Assembly: GCF_003722335.1 (NCBI RefSeq)
Contig: NZ_CP026100.1
Location: 5,244,001-5,308,000 of the forward strand
DNA from: Caulobacter flavus
GTDB lineage: Bacteria; Pseudomonadota; Alphaproteobacteria; Caulobacterales; Caulobacteraceae
Direction: 5' to 3'
Length of the DNA: 64,000 nt
The translations under genes were made by a program, and so were the position numbers. Below the pieces are notes generated by a model, which searched no databases, was not told where the DNA came from, and was given only the letters and a program-made list of their open reading frames with translations. Below are positions 34,114 to 42,090 of this stretch, piece after piece. The first letter of the stretch is position 1, and each line of letters begins with the position of its first letter.

Positions 34114-35051
34114 TGGAAAGAAACGCCAACTACGCCCTCGTCGGGGCGGCCTGCCTGATCCTGTTCATGGGTCTGGTGGTGTTCGTGGTCTGGCTGGCCA
34201 AGCTGCAGTTCAACAAGGACTACGACCTCTACGACGTGCTGTTCGTCGGGGCGGTGCGCGGCCTGTCGGAAGGCGGCGAGGTGCACTTCAACGGCATCAA
34301 GGTCGGCGAGGTCACCAAGATCGAGCTCGACAAGAGCGATCCCAACCGCGTCATCGCCCGCACCCGCCTGACCTCGGACGTGCCGATCCGCGTCGACAGC
34401 TACGCCACGCTGGAGCCGCAGGGCATCACCGGCGTCAACTACATCCAGCTGACCGCCGGCACCTCGACCAAGCCGCTGCTGAAGGACACCGTCAAGAGCG
34501 GCGAGGTGCCGATCATCCGCAGCCAGCGCAGCGCCCTGTCCGACCTGCTGGAAGGCGGCGGCACGGTGCTGACCCGCACCATCGAGGCGCTGGACCGCGT
34601 CAACCGCGTGCTGTCGGACCGCAACATCAAGACCTTCAGCGCCAGCCTGTCGGACGTCCAGTCGGTGACCGCCGAGCTGCGCGAGCGCAAGGAGATCATC
34701 GCCGACGCCCAGAAGGCGCTGCAGAGCATCGACGCCACCGCCCAGGAGATCGCCAACCTGTCGCGCTCGACGCAGGGCGTGGTCGACGGCGACGGCCGCA
34801 AGGCGATCAAGGACCTCGGCGCGGCCGCCGACGAGATCAAGCTGGCCGCCAAGGACGTACGCAGCATGGTCGGCCGCCTGGAAGGCCCGACCAGCGACTT
34901 CGCCTCCACCGGCCTGCCGCAGCTGTCCTCGGCCATCGTCACCCTGCAGTCGGCCGCCGAGTCCCTCGACCGCCTGGTCGGCGAGGTGGAGCAGAACCCG
35001 CGCGGCCTGGTGGGCAAGGCCCCGGCCAAGGAAGTGGAGATCAAGCCGTGA
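34113..35051 (+). CDS. MlaD-type MCE-domain lipid-binding protein
   Basis: 312 residues. One N-terminal membrane helix (ALVGAACLILFMGLVVFVVW) anchors the protein in the inner membrane. A single MCE domain follows (residues about 40-125: LYDVLFVGAVRGLSEGGEVH, FNGIKVGEVTKIELD, VDSYATLEPQGITGVNYIQL). The C-terminal half is a long helical region (IEALDRVNRVLSDRNIKTF onward), longer than in E. coli MlaD and able to reach into the periplasm. MlaD proteins form a hexameric ring that guides lipids to the permease. The start overlaps mlaF (TGATG) and the stop overlaps the lipoprotein gene (GTGA). Confidence 0.92.
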   Translation: MERNANYALVGAACLILFMGLVVFVVWLAKLQFNKDYDLYDVLFVGAVRGLSEGGEVHFNGIKVGEVTKIELDKSDPNRVIARTRLTSDVPIRVDSYATLEPQGITGVNYIQLTAGTSTKPLLKDTVKSGEVPIIRSQRSALSDLLEGGGTVLTRTIEALDRVNRVLSDRNIKTFSASLSDVQSVTAELRERKEIIADAQKALQSIDATAQEIANLSRSTQGVVDGDGRKAIKDLGAAADEIKLAAKDVRSMVGRLEGPTSDFASTGLPQLSSAIVTLQSAAESLDRLVGEVEQNPRGLVGKAPAKEVEIKP

Positions 35052-35692
35052 GCGCGTTCCTCAAGAAAACCGCCTCGGGCCTGGCCCTGGCCGCCCTGAC
35101 GCTGGGCCTGTCGGGCTGCATCAGCGTGTTCCCCAAGACCGAGCCCTCGGGCATGTACCGCTTCGGGACCACCGCGCCGGCGGTCTCCAAGGGGCCGCCC
35201 GGGGCGATGTTCGGGGTGCTCAAGGCGCCGACCGTCTTCACCCGCCCCTCGGCCGGTGACCGCATCCTGACCACCAGCTCGGGCGGCGAGGCGGCCTATG
35301 TCGCCGGCGCGCGCTGGATCGCCCCAGCCAGCGTGCAGTTCGACGAGGCCCTATCGCGCGCCTTCGACGCCGATCCGGGCCGCGCCCGCCTGATCGGCCG
35401 CGGCGAGGTGGCCAAGGCCCAGATGGTCCTGCGGCTCGAGGTCCGCACCTTCGAGGCCGCTTATGTGAACGGCCCCAAGGCCCCGCCCGAGATCATCGTC
35501 CAGGTGCGCGGCGTCATCAGCCGCACCGGCGACCGCGCCCTGGTCGGCGACCAGGTCTTCGAAGCCAAGGTCAAGGCAGCAGACAACCGCGTCGGCCCGA
35601 TCGTCGCGGCCTTCGACGAAGCCAACGCCAAGGTCATCGGCGACCTCGTCGGCTGGATCAACGCCGCCGGCGCCGGCCTGCCCAAGGAATAG
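35048..35692 (+). CDS. ABC-type transport auxiliary lipoprotein (PqiC/ABC_trans_aux type)
   Basis: 214 residues from GTG 35048, overlapping the MCE gene stop. A lipoprotein signal with lipobox LSGC (cysteine at about residue 22) is followed by SVFPKTEPSGMYRFG. The mature domain has the pattern of the auxiliary lipoproteins that accompany MCE transporters: RPSAGDRILTTSSGGEAAYV, ARWIAPASVQFDEALSRAF, AQMVLRLEVRTFEAAYV. It probably sits on the inner face of the outer membrane and links the MCE column to it. It is the last gene of the operon. Confidence 0.88.
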   Translation: MSAFLKKTASGLALAALTLGLSGCISVFPKTEPSGMYRFGTTAPAVSKGPPGAMFGVLKAPTVFTRPSAGDRILTTSSGGEAAYVAGARWIAPASVQFDEALSRAFDADPGRARLIGRGEVAKAQMVLRLEVRTFEAAYVNGPKAPPEIIVQVRGVISRTGDRALVGDQVFEAKVKAADNRVGPIVAAFDEANAKVIGDLVGWINAAGAGLPKE

Positions 35693-35704
35693 GGCTATCC
35701 AATG

Positions 35705-35835
35705 GATCCTCCCCCTCTGGGGGAGGTGTCGCCAAAGGCGACGGAGGGGGGACGTTCTCAGCTTCCGAGACGTCGGCCAGCTTCCTCCCCCGCCGATCGC
35801 TACGCGATCGCCTCCCCCACAGGGGGAGATTCCTG
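35705..35835. repeat. Nested-palindrome intergenic repeats C1, C2 (inverted pair)
   Basis: C1 (35707-35751, plus): CTCCCCC-TCT-GGGGGAG then GTGTCGCCAAAGGCGAC then GGAGGGGGG. C2 (35782-35832, minus): CTCCCCC-TGT-GGGGGAG then GCGATCGCGTAGCGATC then GGCGGGGG. The second hairpin differs completely between the two copies but pairs in both. Confidence 0.85.
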
Positions 35836-35851
35836 GCTCCCGCACCCCCGC

Positions 35852-35949
35852 CCGTAAAATCCCCGCGAAAGCGGGGACCCAGGCGTTTTATCGTCGAGCG
35901 CCGAGGGCTTCAGAAAAAGCCTGGGCCCCCGCGTGCGCGGGGGTTTTAC
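35852..35949. repeat. Large inverted repeat with ~31-bp arms
   Basis: The left arm begins GTAAAATCCCCGCGAAAGCG and ends GGGACCCAGGC (to about 35884). The right arm begins GCCTGGGCCCCCGCG and ends GCGCGGGGGTTTTAC (about 35918-35949). The arms pair along nearly their whole length with few mismatches. Each arm also holds its own small hairpin (CCCCGC-GAAA-GCGGGG on the left). It could fold into one long cruciform or RNA hairpin. Confidence 0.8.
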
Positions 35950-35954
35950 GGAAT

Positions 35955-36515
35955 TGGGGATGGCCGGACGGGGATCCAGCCCCGTCCATCCTCTGCGTTC
36001 AGCCCACAGACCCCAACAAACTCAACCCCTTGTAACTTTCTCACGCCCCTGGATCAGACGGATCAAATACCGCTGCATACTCACATGGTCCCAGCCATGG
36101 GGAGGGCTCTTGGTACCGGCCCAAGCGTGGCGAGGACCGCATCGAGCGGGGCCGCTTGGCGCGTCGTGGGAAAAGGCGGGCTTGCAGGATCGCTCAGAAG
36201 GCGTGATTGGGTCGCCAAGCCGTCCATGGCGCAACGAGCGGGTCGACAGGGTCGGGAACGTTCAAACCGGCCTAACAGGATCAGCCGAGGCCGCGCCGGA
36301 TTACCGCGGGGCTGTCGATCCTGCCCGTCCGAGGGCTAGCCGGGCCAAGGTTGAAAGAGACCTACGCCCCCGGTCCTTCGAGCCAATGATGCGGCGGAGC
36401 GGTCGACGAAGCCGAAACGCTAAAACAAATCACGGTCTCCGGGCTCCGCCCGGCCGCTCCGCGCCTCCCCATCAGCTTTCGTGGATTTCCACGGGAGTGC
36501 GAACCGTCATGTCCG
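35955..36515. other. Gene-poor 560-base stretch, no confident gene
   Basis: It contains a strong hairpin GGACGGGG-ATCCAG-CCCCGTCC (35966-35987) near the left edge. Composition is less G/C-biased at third positions than in flanking genes. Only one frame looks faintly protein-like: minus strand 36234-36022, 70 codons, containing HGWDHVSMQRYLIRLIQGRE; it has no recognisable domain. Possibilities are a decayed gene, a small protein gene or a structured RNA. I could not match it to RNase P RNA, tmRNA, SRP RNA or 6S RNA. Confidence 0.3.
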
Positions 36516-36518
36516 ACG

Positions 36519-36660
36519 CCAAGGAACCTCCCCCCGTGGGGGAGGCGATCGCGCAGCGATCGGTGGGGGGAATGCCCAAAGATGGTCAAGCGCAGCGGAG
36601 GTTGAAAACGGCCCCCCTCCGGCCTTCGGCCGCCTCCCCCACATGGGGAGGTTCCTTAGG
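36519..36660. repeat. Nested-palindrome intergenic repeats D1, D2 (inverted pair)
   Basis: D1 (36520-36572, plus): CCTCCCCC-CGT-GGGGGAGG then CGATCGCGCAGCGATCG then GTGGGGGG. D2 (36610-36658, minus): CCTCCCC-ATGT-GGGGGAGG then CGGCCGAAGGCCGG then AGGGGGG. The pair lies directly at the 3' end of the DUF2336 gene. Confidence 0.85.
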
Positions 36661-36669
36661 GAGAGCCCC

Positions 36670-37803
36670 CTACCCTGCCGCGCGGGCCTTGAACCCCGCC
36701 AGGCGGTCCAGCTTGTCCAGCAGGTAGTCGCTCTCTTCGCGCGACACCGCCTGGGAGGAGGTCAGGAAGCGCTGCAGCATGTGCTCCTGAAACCGCTCGC
36801 GCTCGCCGGGGCGGCCGTCGAACTCCATGCCGTGATAGGCGTCGACCCCGGCGCGGAAGGCCGGATAGAGGCGCGACGGCAGGCCGGCCCGCTCGTAGAT
36901 CGCCTTCAAGCCCAGGGCGCCGGCGTCGTGCACCATCAGCCAGGTGCGGTGATGCGGCACGCCGGCCAGCTCGGCCAGGCCCCACTCGACGAAGGTCATG
37001 TGGCCATGGGCCAGGGCGCGCAGCAGCAGCGAGGGCGTCAGGCGCTCGGCGCGGTGCAGGTGGGCGACGAAGGCCTTGGGATCGGCGGTGCGGCCGGCCT
37101 GGTCGACCAGGTCGACGGTCGCGCGCTCCTTGGCGCCGACGATGATCTCCAGCGCCCGCTCGGCCGACAGCGCGTGGTTGTCGAGGATGTGCTCGCGCAG
37201 CTGGTCGCCGACCATGTCGATCAGGCGCTCGGTCACCGACAGCGGCAGCACCGCGCGGTACGCGACCGCCTGAAGCACGCTTTCGGACTTGGCGAAGCGG
37301 TCCAGCGCCTTCTGCAGGGCCAGGTCCGAGAAGCGGGCGTTGTCGTTGGCGCAGACCGCGGCCACGACGTCCTCCGGCGCCTGGTCGACCAGCAGGCCGG
37401 TGACCTTGCTCGACAGCTTGGGACGGCGGGCGATGGCCATCTGGCGCACCGGTCCGCCCAGGCGGATGATCTCGGCCAGATCCTGGTCGGTGAACACCGG
37501 CGAGAAGCTGATCACCGGCAGCGACACGCTCTCGACGTCGCGCGCCAGGCGGTTGGCCACGTCGGGCGGCAGCAGCGGCGAGGTCTTCAGCGTCACGGCC
37601 AGGGCGCGGCGCACCAGTTCGGCGGCGTCGGCGGCCATGACCCGCAGGATTTCCTGGGCCTGCAGGCGCTCTTCCTCGGAAAGTTCGGCGCGGTCGATCT
37701 TGCGGCACAGCCGGTGGGCGGCAAGCGCGCGCTCGTCGGGCGTCGCGCCCTTCACGAGCATGCGGATGTCGTCGTTGGTGAGCGCGGCGCGGGTCGTGGC
37801 CAT
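36670..37803 (-). CDS. DUF2336 domain-containing protein
   Basis: 377 residues, soluble and almost wholly helical. Repeated helical pairs resemble HEAT-like repeats: EEERLQAQEILRVMAADAAE, LVRRALAVTLKTSPLLPPDV, RMLIHMVGD-like ERLIDMVGDQLREHILDN. The spread of the conserved LPPDVANRLARDVESVSLPV and VLxxSPVFTDxDLAEII patterns matches DUF2336, a family frequent in Caulobacter and other alphaproteobacteria. The molecular role is unknown; helical repeats suggest protein-protein binding. It diverges from a hybrid kinase gene 158 bases away, so the two may share regulation. Confidence 0.85.
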   Translation of the reverse strand: MATTRAALTNDDIRMLVKGATPDERALAAHRLCRKIDRAELSEEERLQAQEILRVMAADAAELVRRALAVTLKTSPLLPPDVANRLARDVESVSLPVISFSPVFTDQDLAEIIRLGGPVRQMAIARRPKLSSKVTGLLVDQAPEDVVAAVCANDNARFSDLALQKALDRFAKSESVLQAVAYRAVLPLSVTERLIDMVGDQLREHILDNHALSAERALEIIVGAKERATVDLVDQAGRTADPKAFVAHLHRAERLTPSLLLRALAHGHMTFVEWGLAELAGVPHHRTWLMVHDAGALGLKAIYERAGLPSRLYPAFRAGVDAYHGMEFDGRPGERERFQEHMLQRFLTSSQAVSREESDYLLDKLDRLAGFKARAAG

Positions 37804-37961
37804 GGGCCTGGCCTTCTGCGAATGAACGGTCGAATCAAAGGATGGGCGGTTAGGCTTAACGATTGTTTGCCCCTAAAGCCCTGTGCATTAACGATACCGC
37901 GTAACCCGGCGCAAACCGTGCTCGCCTAGCGTCCTCGCCTGAACGCCCGAGGATCCGATTC

Positions 37962-39773
37962 TTGTTCGCTGAGCCCCGAACCCATGACGTGAAGAGGCCC
38001 GGGGCCGACACCGCGCTCGCCCTCGGCGTGCAGGTGGCGCTGCTGCCGTACGCCCTGGCCATCTTCGCCGTAAGCCTGCCCTTCTTCGTCTGGGCCGGCT
38101 CGTTCGCCCGCAACGCGGTGTGGATGTCGCTGAGCTTCACGATCTTCGCCATCAACTGGGGCGTGTTCTACGGGGTCACCAACTGGCTGAAGACCCCGCA
38201 AGCCGAGGACCTGACCAAGCGCATGCGGCTTCAGGTCGCGGGCGGCCTGCTGTGGGCGCTGGGCGTGGTCCAGATGTCGGCCTTCGCCGACGGCGCCGGA
38301 CCGATCCGCGAGACCCTGCTGCTGCTGACCGCCGCCGCCGGCATGGTCTGCATCTTCTTCGCCTCGCCGGTACTTCAGAGTCTGGCCGTGGTCGCGCCGG
38401 TGGCGGCGATCGGCCCGCTTTGGGCGCTGTTCAGCCGCGCCGAAAGCCGCCAGACCGGCCTGATGGCCGCCGGCGGCCTCGCCCTGGCGCTGGCCATGGC
38501 CATGATCTTCAACCGCATGCTGCGCCGCCAGCACGCCCTGGCGGTGGCTCACGAGGCCCTGCTCGAGGAACGGATGCGCGTGCTGGAGACCGCCGAGCGC
38601 ACCGCCCGCTCCAAGTCCGACATCGTCGCCACCCTCAGCCACGAGATCCGCAACGGCCTGACCGGCGTGACCCACGTGCTGGCCGCCGCCGCCGGCAAGG
38701 GCGGTCGCGCCGCGCCGTCGCGCGAGCAGCTCAACGCCGCCCTCGACGCGGCCCAGGACCTGATCTCGGTGCTCAACGCCACGCTCGACGCCGAGACCGC
38801 CGAGGCCGGCCGTCTGGCGGTCGAGACCCAGGCCTTCGAGCCGGTGCGCCTGGTCCGCGACCTGGCCCTGCTGGAACGCCCGCACGCCCTGGCCAAGGGG
38901 CTGGAGCTGGCGGTTCACGTCGACGCCTCGCTGGAGAACCGCATGCTCGGCGCGGCCATGGCCGACCCGATGCGCACCCGCCAGATCATCGCCAATCTGG
39001 TCGGCAACGCGGTCAAGTACACCGTCCGCGGCCGGGTCGAGGTCCGGATCGAGCCGCGGGGCGACGATCGCCTCGCCATCGAGGTGGCCGACACCGGTCC
39101 TGGCCTGTCGGCCGAGGAACTGGAGCAGGCGTTCGAGCCCTTCCGCCGCGTCGAACGCACCGGCGCCGGGGTCAATGGCGCGGGCCTTGGCCTATCGCTG
39201 TCGCGCCAACTGGCCAGGCTGATGGGCGGCGCGCTGGAGACCAGCAGCGCGCTGGGCGTCGGCAGCTGCTTCACCCTGCTCCTGCCCTACGACATCGCCT
39301 GCCCCTGCCCGCAGGAGCCGGTCGAGGAGACCCTGGCCGCCGCCGATCCCGCCCCCGACGTCCAGCGCAGCCTGCGCGTGCTGATCGCCGAGGACGACGC
39401 GCTGAACGCGGCCATGCTGCGCGCCATCCTCGAACAGCTGGGCCACCAGGTGGTGCACGCCCAGAACGGCCGCCGCGCGGTCGACTTGGCCAAGGTCTGC
39501 GAGTTCGACCTCGTCATGCTCGACGGCCGCATGCCGGTGCTGGACGGTCCTCAGACCGCCGCCGAACTGCGCGCCCTGCCCGGCGCCGGCGGCCAGATGC
39601 CGATCATCGCGGTCATCGGGGGCGACGCCGACGAGGCCCGCGAATGCACCGAAGCCGGCGCAGACACCGTGCTGCGCAAGCCCGTCAGCGTCGCCGGGGT
39701 CGCCCGCGCCGTGGCCGACGCCGCCGCCCTCACCCGCCAGCCGCGCACGGAGGCCTCGCGCGGCGCGGCCTGA
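37962..39773 (+). CDS. Membrane-bound hybrid sensor histidine kinase
   Basis: 603 residues from TTG 37962. GAGGA eight bases upstream supports this start, and an ATG at 37984 is out of frame. The N-terminal 190 residues hold about six membrane helices and no periplasmic sensor domain. The dimerisation domain carries the phospho-accepting His227 in TLSHEIRNGL. The ATPase domain shows N-box LVGNAVKYTV, G1 DTGPGLSAEE and G2 GAGLGLSLSRQL. A C-terminal receiver domain (about 470-590) has acidic pair EDD and phospho-accepting Asp521 in LVMLDGRMPV. It lacks an HPt domain, so a separate phosphotransfer protein is needed for onward relay. The partner is unknown. Confidence 0.92.
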   Translation: MFAEPRTHDVKRPGADTALALGVQVALLPYALAIFAVSLPFFVWAGSFARNAVWMSLSFTIFAINWGVFYGVTNWLKTPQAEDLTKRMRLQVAGGLLWALGVVQMSAFADGAGPIRETLLLLTAAAGMVCIFFASPVLQSLAVVAPVAAIGPLWALFSRAESRQTGLMAAGGLALALAMAMIFNRMLRRQHALAVAHEALLEERMRVLETAERTARSKSDIVATLSHEIRNGLTGVTHVLAAAAGKGGRAAPSREQLNAALDAAQDLISVLNATLDAETAEAGRLAVETQAFEPVRLVRDLALLERPHALAKGLELAVHVDASLENRMLGAAMADPMRTRQIIANLVGNAVKYTVRGRVEVRIEPRGDDRLAIEVADTGPGLSAEELEQAFEPFRRVERTGAGVNGAGLGLSLSRQLARLMGGALETSSALGVGSCFTLLLPYDIACPCPQEPVEETLAAADPAPDVQRSLRVLIAEDDALNAAMLRAILEQLGHQVVHAQNGRRAVDLAKVCEFDLVMLDGRMPVLDGPQTAAELRALPGAGGQMPIIAVIGGDADEARECTEAGADTVLRKPVSVAGVARAVADAAALTRQPRTEASRGAA

Positions 39774-39853
39774 CCGGGCCTCCCAACGATCGTTTGACCG
39801 CCCATCCTGCCCGCCCCATCCTTCCCGCAACGACAAGAAAGCGGAGGAAGCGG

Positions 39854-41020
39854 ATGCTGCGGGACCTGAAGGTCGTCGAGCTGGCCACCTACATCGCCGC
39901 CCCCGGCGCGGCCGGGATCATGGCCGACTGGGGCGCCGAGGTGATCAAGGTCGAGTCGCCCGAGGGCGATCCGATGCGCCGCTTCTTCGAGACCATCGGC
40001 TCGGACCACGCCGCCAACCCGATCTTCGAGCTCGACAACCGCGGCAAGCGCGGGATCGTCCTCGACATCCGCGCGCCCGGAGGCGCCGAGGCCCTCAAGC
40101 GCCTCGTGGCCACGGCCGACATCTTCCTGACCAACGTCCGCCCCGCCGCCCTGCGCCGCGCGGGCCTCGATCATGAAACCCTGCGGACGGCCTTCCCGCG
40201 CCTGATCTACTGCAGCCTGACCGGCTACGGCCTCACCGGCCCCGACGCCGACAAGCCGGGCATGGACGTGGCCGCCTTCTGGTCGCGCGCCGGGGTCGGG
40301 GCCCTGACCGCGCCCAAGGGCGCCGAGCCCTTTCCGATCCGCACCGGCATGGGCGACCACGTCACCTCGCTGGCCACGGTCTCGGCGATCCTGGCGGCCG
40401 TGCACGAGCGCCATCGCACCGGCGTCGGGCGACTGGTCGAGACCTCGCTGCTGCGGACCGGCGCCTATGCGATAGGCTCCGACCTCGCCATCCAGCTGCA
40501 CTTCGGCAAGCTGGCCTCCACCCGTCCCCGGCGCGAGGCCGTGCAACCGCTGGCCAACTTCTTTCAGACGAAGGACGGCCGCTGGATCTGCCTGCTGGCC
40601 CGCCAGGGCGCGACCGACTGGCCCCGGATCGCCGCCGCCGTCGGCCGGCCCGAACTGGTCGACGATCCGCGCTTCTCGGGCGCCCGCGCCCGGCGCGAGA
40701 ACACCGCGGCGCTGGTCGACATTCTCGACGCGGCCTTCGGCGCCATGGACTACGCGACCGCCGCCGCCGCCCTCGACGCCGGCGACATCACCTGGGCGCC
40801 CTGGCAGACGCCGCGCGACCTTGTCGAGGATCCGCAGGCCCATGCCGCCGGCTGCTTCGTCGAAACGCTGGACGGCCGCCGCTCGCCGGCCGCGCCGGCC
40901 CGCTTCCCAGGCATCGAGGAGCGGCCGCGCGCGCCCGCCCCGTCGCTGGGCGCGGACACGGCCGCCGTGCTGGCCGAACTGGGCTATTCGCCGGAAGAGA
41001 TCGAGGCCCTGAGGCCTTAG
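39854..41020 (+). CDS. CaiB/BaiF-type (class III) CoA-transferase
   Basis: 388 residues. Family motifs: LRDLKVVELATYIAAPGAAG, DWGAEVIKVESPEGDPMR, NRGKRGIVLDIRAPGGAE and DIFLTNVRPAALRRAGL. The nucleophilic aspartate probably lies in KPGMDVAAFWSRAG, and a glycine-rich C-terminal region starts at KLASTRPRREAVQPL. Class III enzymes transfer CoA between carboxylic acids, for example oxalate/formate, carnitine, bile acids or alpha-methylacyl groups. The substrate is not evident. It starts 80 bases after the hybrid kinase and its stop overlaps that of the convergent transglycosylase by four bases. Confidence 0.9.
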   Translation: MLRDLKVVELATYIAAPGAAGIMADWGAEVIKVESPEGDPMRRFFETIGSDHAANPIFELDNRGKRGIVLDIRAPGGAEALKRLVATADIFLTNVRPAALRRAGLDHETLRTAFPRLIYCSLTGYGLTGPDADKPGMDVAAFWSRAGVGALTAPKGAEPFPIRTGMGDHVTSLATVSAILAAVHERHRTGVGRLVETSLLRTGAYAIGSDLAIQLHFGKLASTRPRREAVQPLANFFQTKDGRWICLLARQGATDWPRIAAAVGRPELVDDPRFSGARARRENTAALVDILDAAFGAMDYATAAAALDAGDITWAPWQTPRDLVEDPQAHAAGCFVETLDGRRSPAAPARFPGIEERPRAPAPSLGADTAAVLAELGYSPEEIEALRP

Positions 41021-41892
41021 CGCGCCTTGCCGCCGGCCGAACCGGCGTTGGCGTCCGACAGCATGCGCAGCATCTCGGCCGAGAACAGGCTGTTGGCCAC
41101 GCGGCTGACGCCGCCGCCGTCGTCCGACCGGGCCGCGCTGAAGGCGCCGCCATAGCCCTGCGAGCCGCGCAGGACGAGGTCGACCACGGCCTTCTGCTGG
41201 TCGATGCGGTCGAGCCGCCGGCCCGAGGCGTACTGCAGGAAGCCCTCGTCGCTCTGCGGCTCGCGCTCGCGGACGGTGGGCGCGCCGCCGCTACCGCCGG
41301 CGCTCTTGGTCAGGTTGGCGTAGACCTCGCCCACGGTGGCGGCGCGGCCGTCGCGATAGAAGATCGAGCGGTTGGCGGCCGCGGCTTCGGGGAACATCGA
41401 GGCCGCGCTGGCGCCGGGATTGCGGTTGGCCGCCTCGATAAGGCGGGCCGAGCCCTGCGGCCCCAGGAAGTGGGCGGCGTAGAGCTCGCCCGAGGTCGGG
41501 CTGCGTCCCACGCGGCCACGCAGGTAGGAAGCATGGTCCGACGCCAGTTCGCCAGCCATCAGCGAAGCGGCGTGAGGGTCGAGCTTCAGGCCCAGCACGG
41601 CCTTGCGGGCCTCGTCGCCGGGGACGCGGTACTTGCCGTCCGAGCCTTGCTGGATAAGGTCGGCGTAGCGGGCGTAGCCGTACTTGGCGCCGTGCTTCTT
41701 CAGCGTGGACAGCCAGGTCTGGTCGACGAACTGAAACAGGCCGGAGGCCGAGGAGGTCCGCGCCTTGGCGGCCGGATTGTAGCCGCTCTCGCGCTTGGCG
41801 GTGCCCATCAGGAACGTGAAGTCGACACCAGTCGCGTTCGACGCGCGCTGGATCGCCGACTCGACGACGTTGCGGATGGATTGGACGGCCAT
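41017..41892 (-). CDS. Lytic transglycosylase-like SLT protein with CtrA-type promoter
   Basis: 291 residues. The SLT fold starts almost at the N terminus: GVDFTFLMGTAKRESGYNPA with catalytic Glu35, then SSASGLFQFVDQTWL and a late GELYAAHFLGPQGSARLI in place of the usual YNAG motif. No clear signal peptide is visible, so export may rely on a flagellar or other special route. The C-terminal third is Gly/Ser/Asp-rich. Caulobacter PleA is a related transglycosylase needed for polar flagella and pili, but I cannot claim identity. A perfect TTAA-N7-TTAA box lies 21-45 bases upstream of the start, indicating cell-cycle control. Confidence 0.82.
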   Translation of the reverse strand: MAVQSIRNVVESAIQRASNATGVDFTFLMGTAKRESGYNPAAKARTSSASGLFQFVDQTWLSTLKKHGAKYGYARYADLIQQGSDGKYRVPGDEARKAVLGLKLDPHAASLMAGELASDHASYLRGRVGRSPTSGELYAAHFLGPQGSARLIEAANRNPGASAASMFPEAAAANRSIFYRDGRAATVGEVYANLTKSAGGSGGAPTVREREPQSDEGFLQYASGRRLDRIDQQKAVVDLVLRGSQGYGGAFSAARSDDGGGVSRVANSLFSAEMLRMLSDANAGSAGGKAR

Positions 41893-41912
41893 GGTCTCAA
41901 TGTCTGAACGAG

Positions 41913-41937
41913 CGTGGTTAATGCCGCCTTAACCACG
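41913..41937. promoter_or_regulatory. Perfect CtrA-type box, 25-bp palindrome
   Basis: TTAA (41918-41921), spacer TGCCGCC, TTAA (41929-41932) match the CtrA consensus TTAA-N7-TTAA exactly. Arms extend to 9 bp on each side (CGTGGTTAA / TTAACCACG), so both half-sites read TTAACCA. It is 21 bases from the transglycosylase start and about 154 bases before the divergent glycosyltransferase. Confidence 0.75.
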
Positions 41938-42035
41938 TTCCCGCGTTCGCCGGACCGAGCCGCGACAAGTCGCCCCTCCCCTCGCGGCCGTCCGCGACAA
42001 ACTGCCACGCTGAAGCTTGCCCGATTTGTGCGAGA

Positions 42036-42063
42036 AATATTGTTTCGAGAACGCAACAATGTT
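42036..42063 (+). promoter_or_regulatory. Inverted repeat before the glycosyltransferase gene
   Basis: AATATTGTT (42036-42044) and AACAATGTT (42055-42063) pair in 8 of 9 positions with a 10-base spacer. The site is AT-rich in a GC-rich genome, 27 bases before the start codon, so it is a likely operator or part of the promoter. Confidence 0.45.
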
Positions 42064-42090
42064 ACCGCGCGCCAACTTTCGGGGGAAACG

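Noticed and set aside
35700..36669. RNase P RNA, tmRNA, 6S RNA or SRP RNA gene
   Set aside because: Their conserved core sequences, for example the tmRNA tag frame or the SRP GGAAGGAAGC-type region, were not found by eye.
41914..42090. Upstream extension of the glycosyltransferase frame
   Set aside because: It would begin inside the CtrA box and has no glycosyltransferase similarity; ATG 42091 with GGGGGAAACG gives the proper family start.
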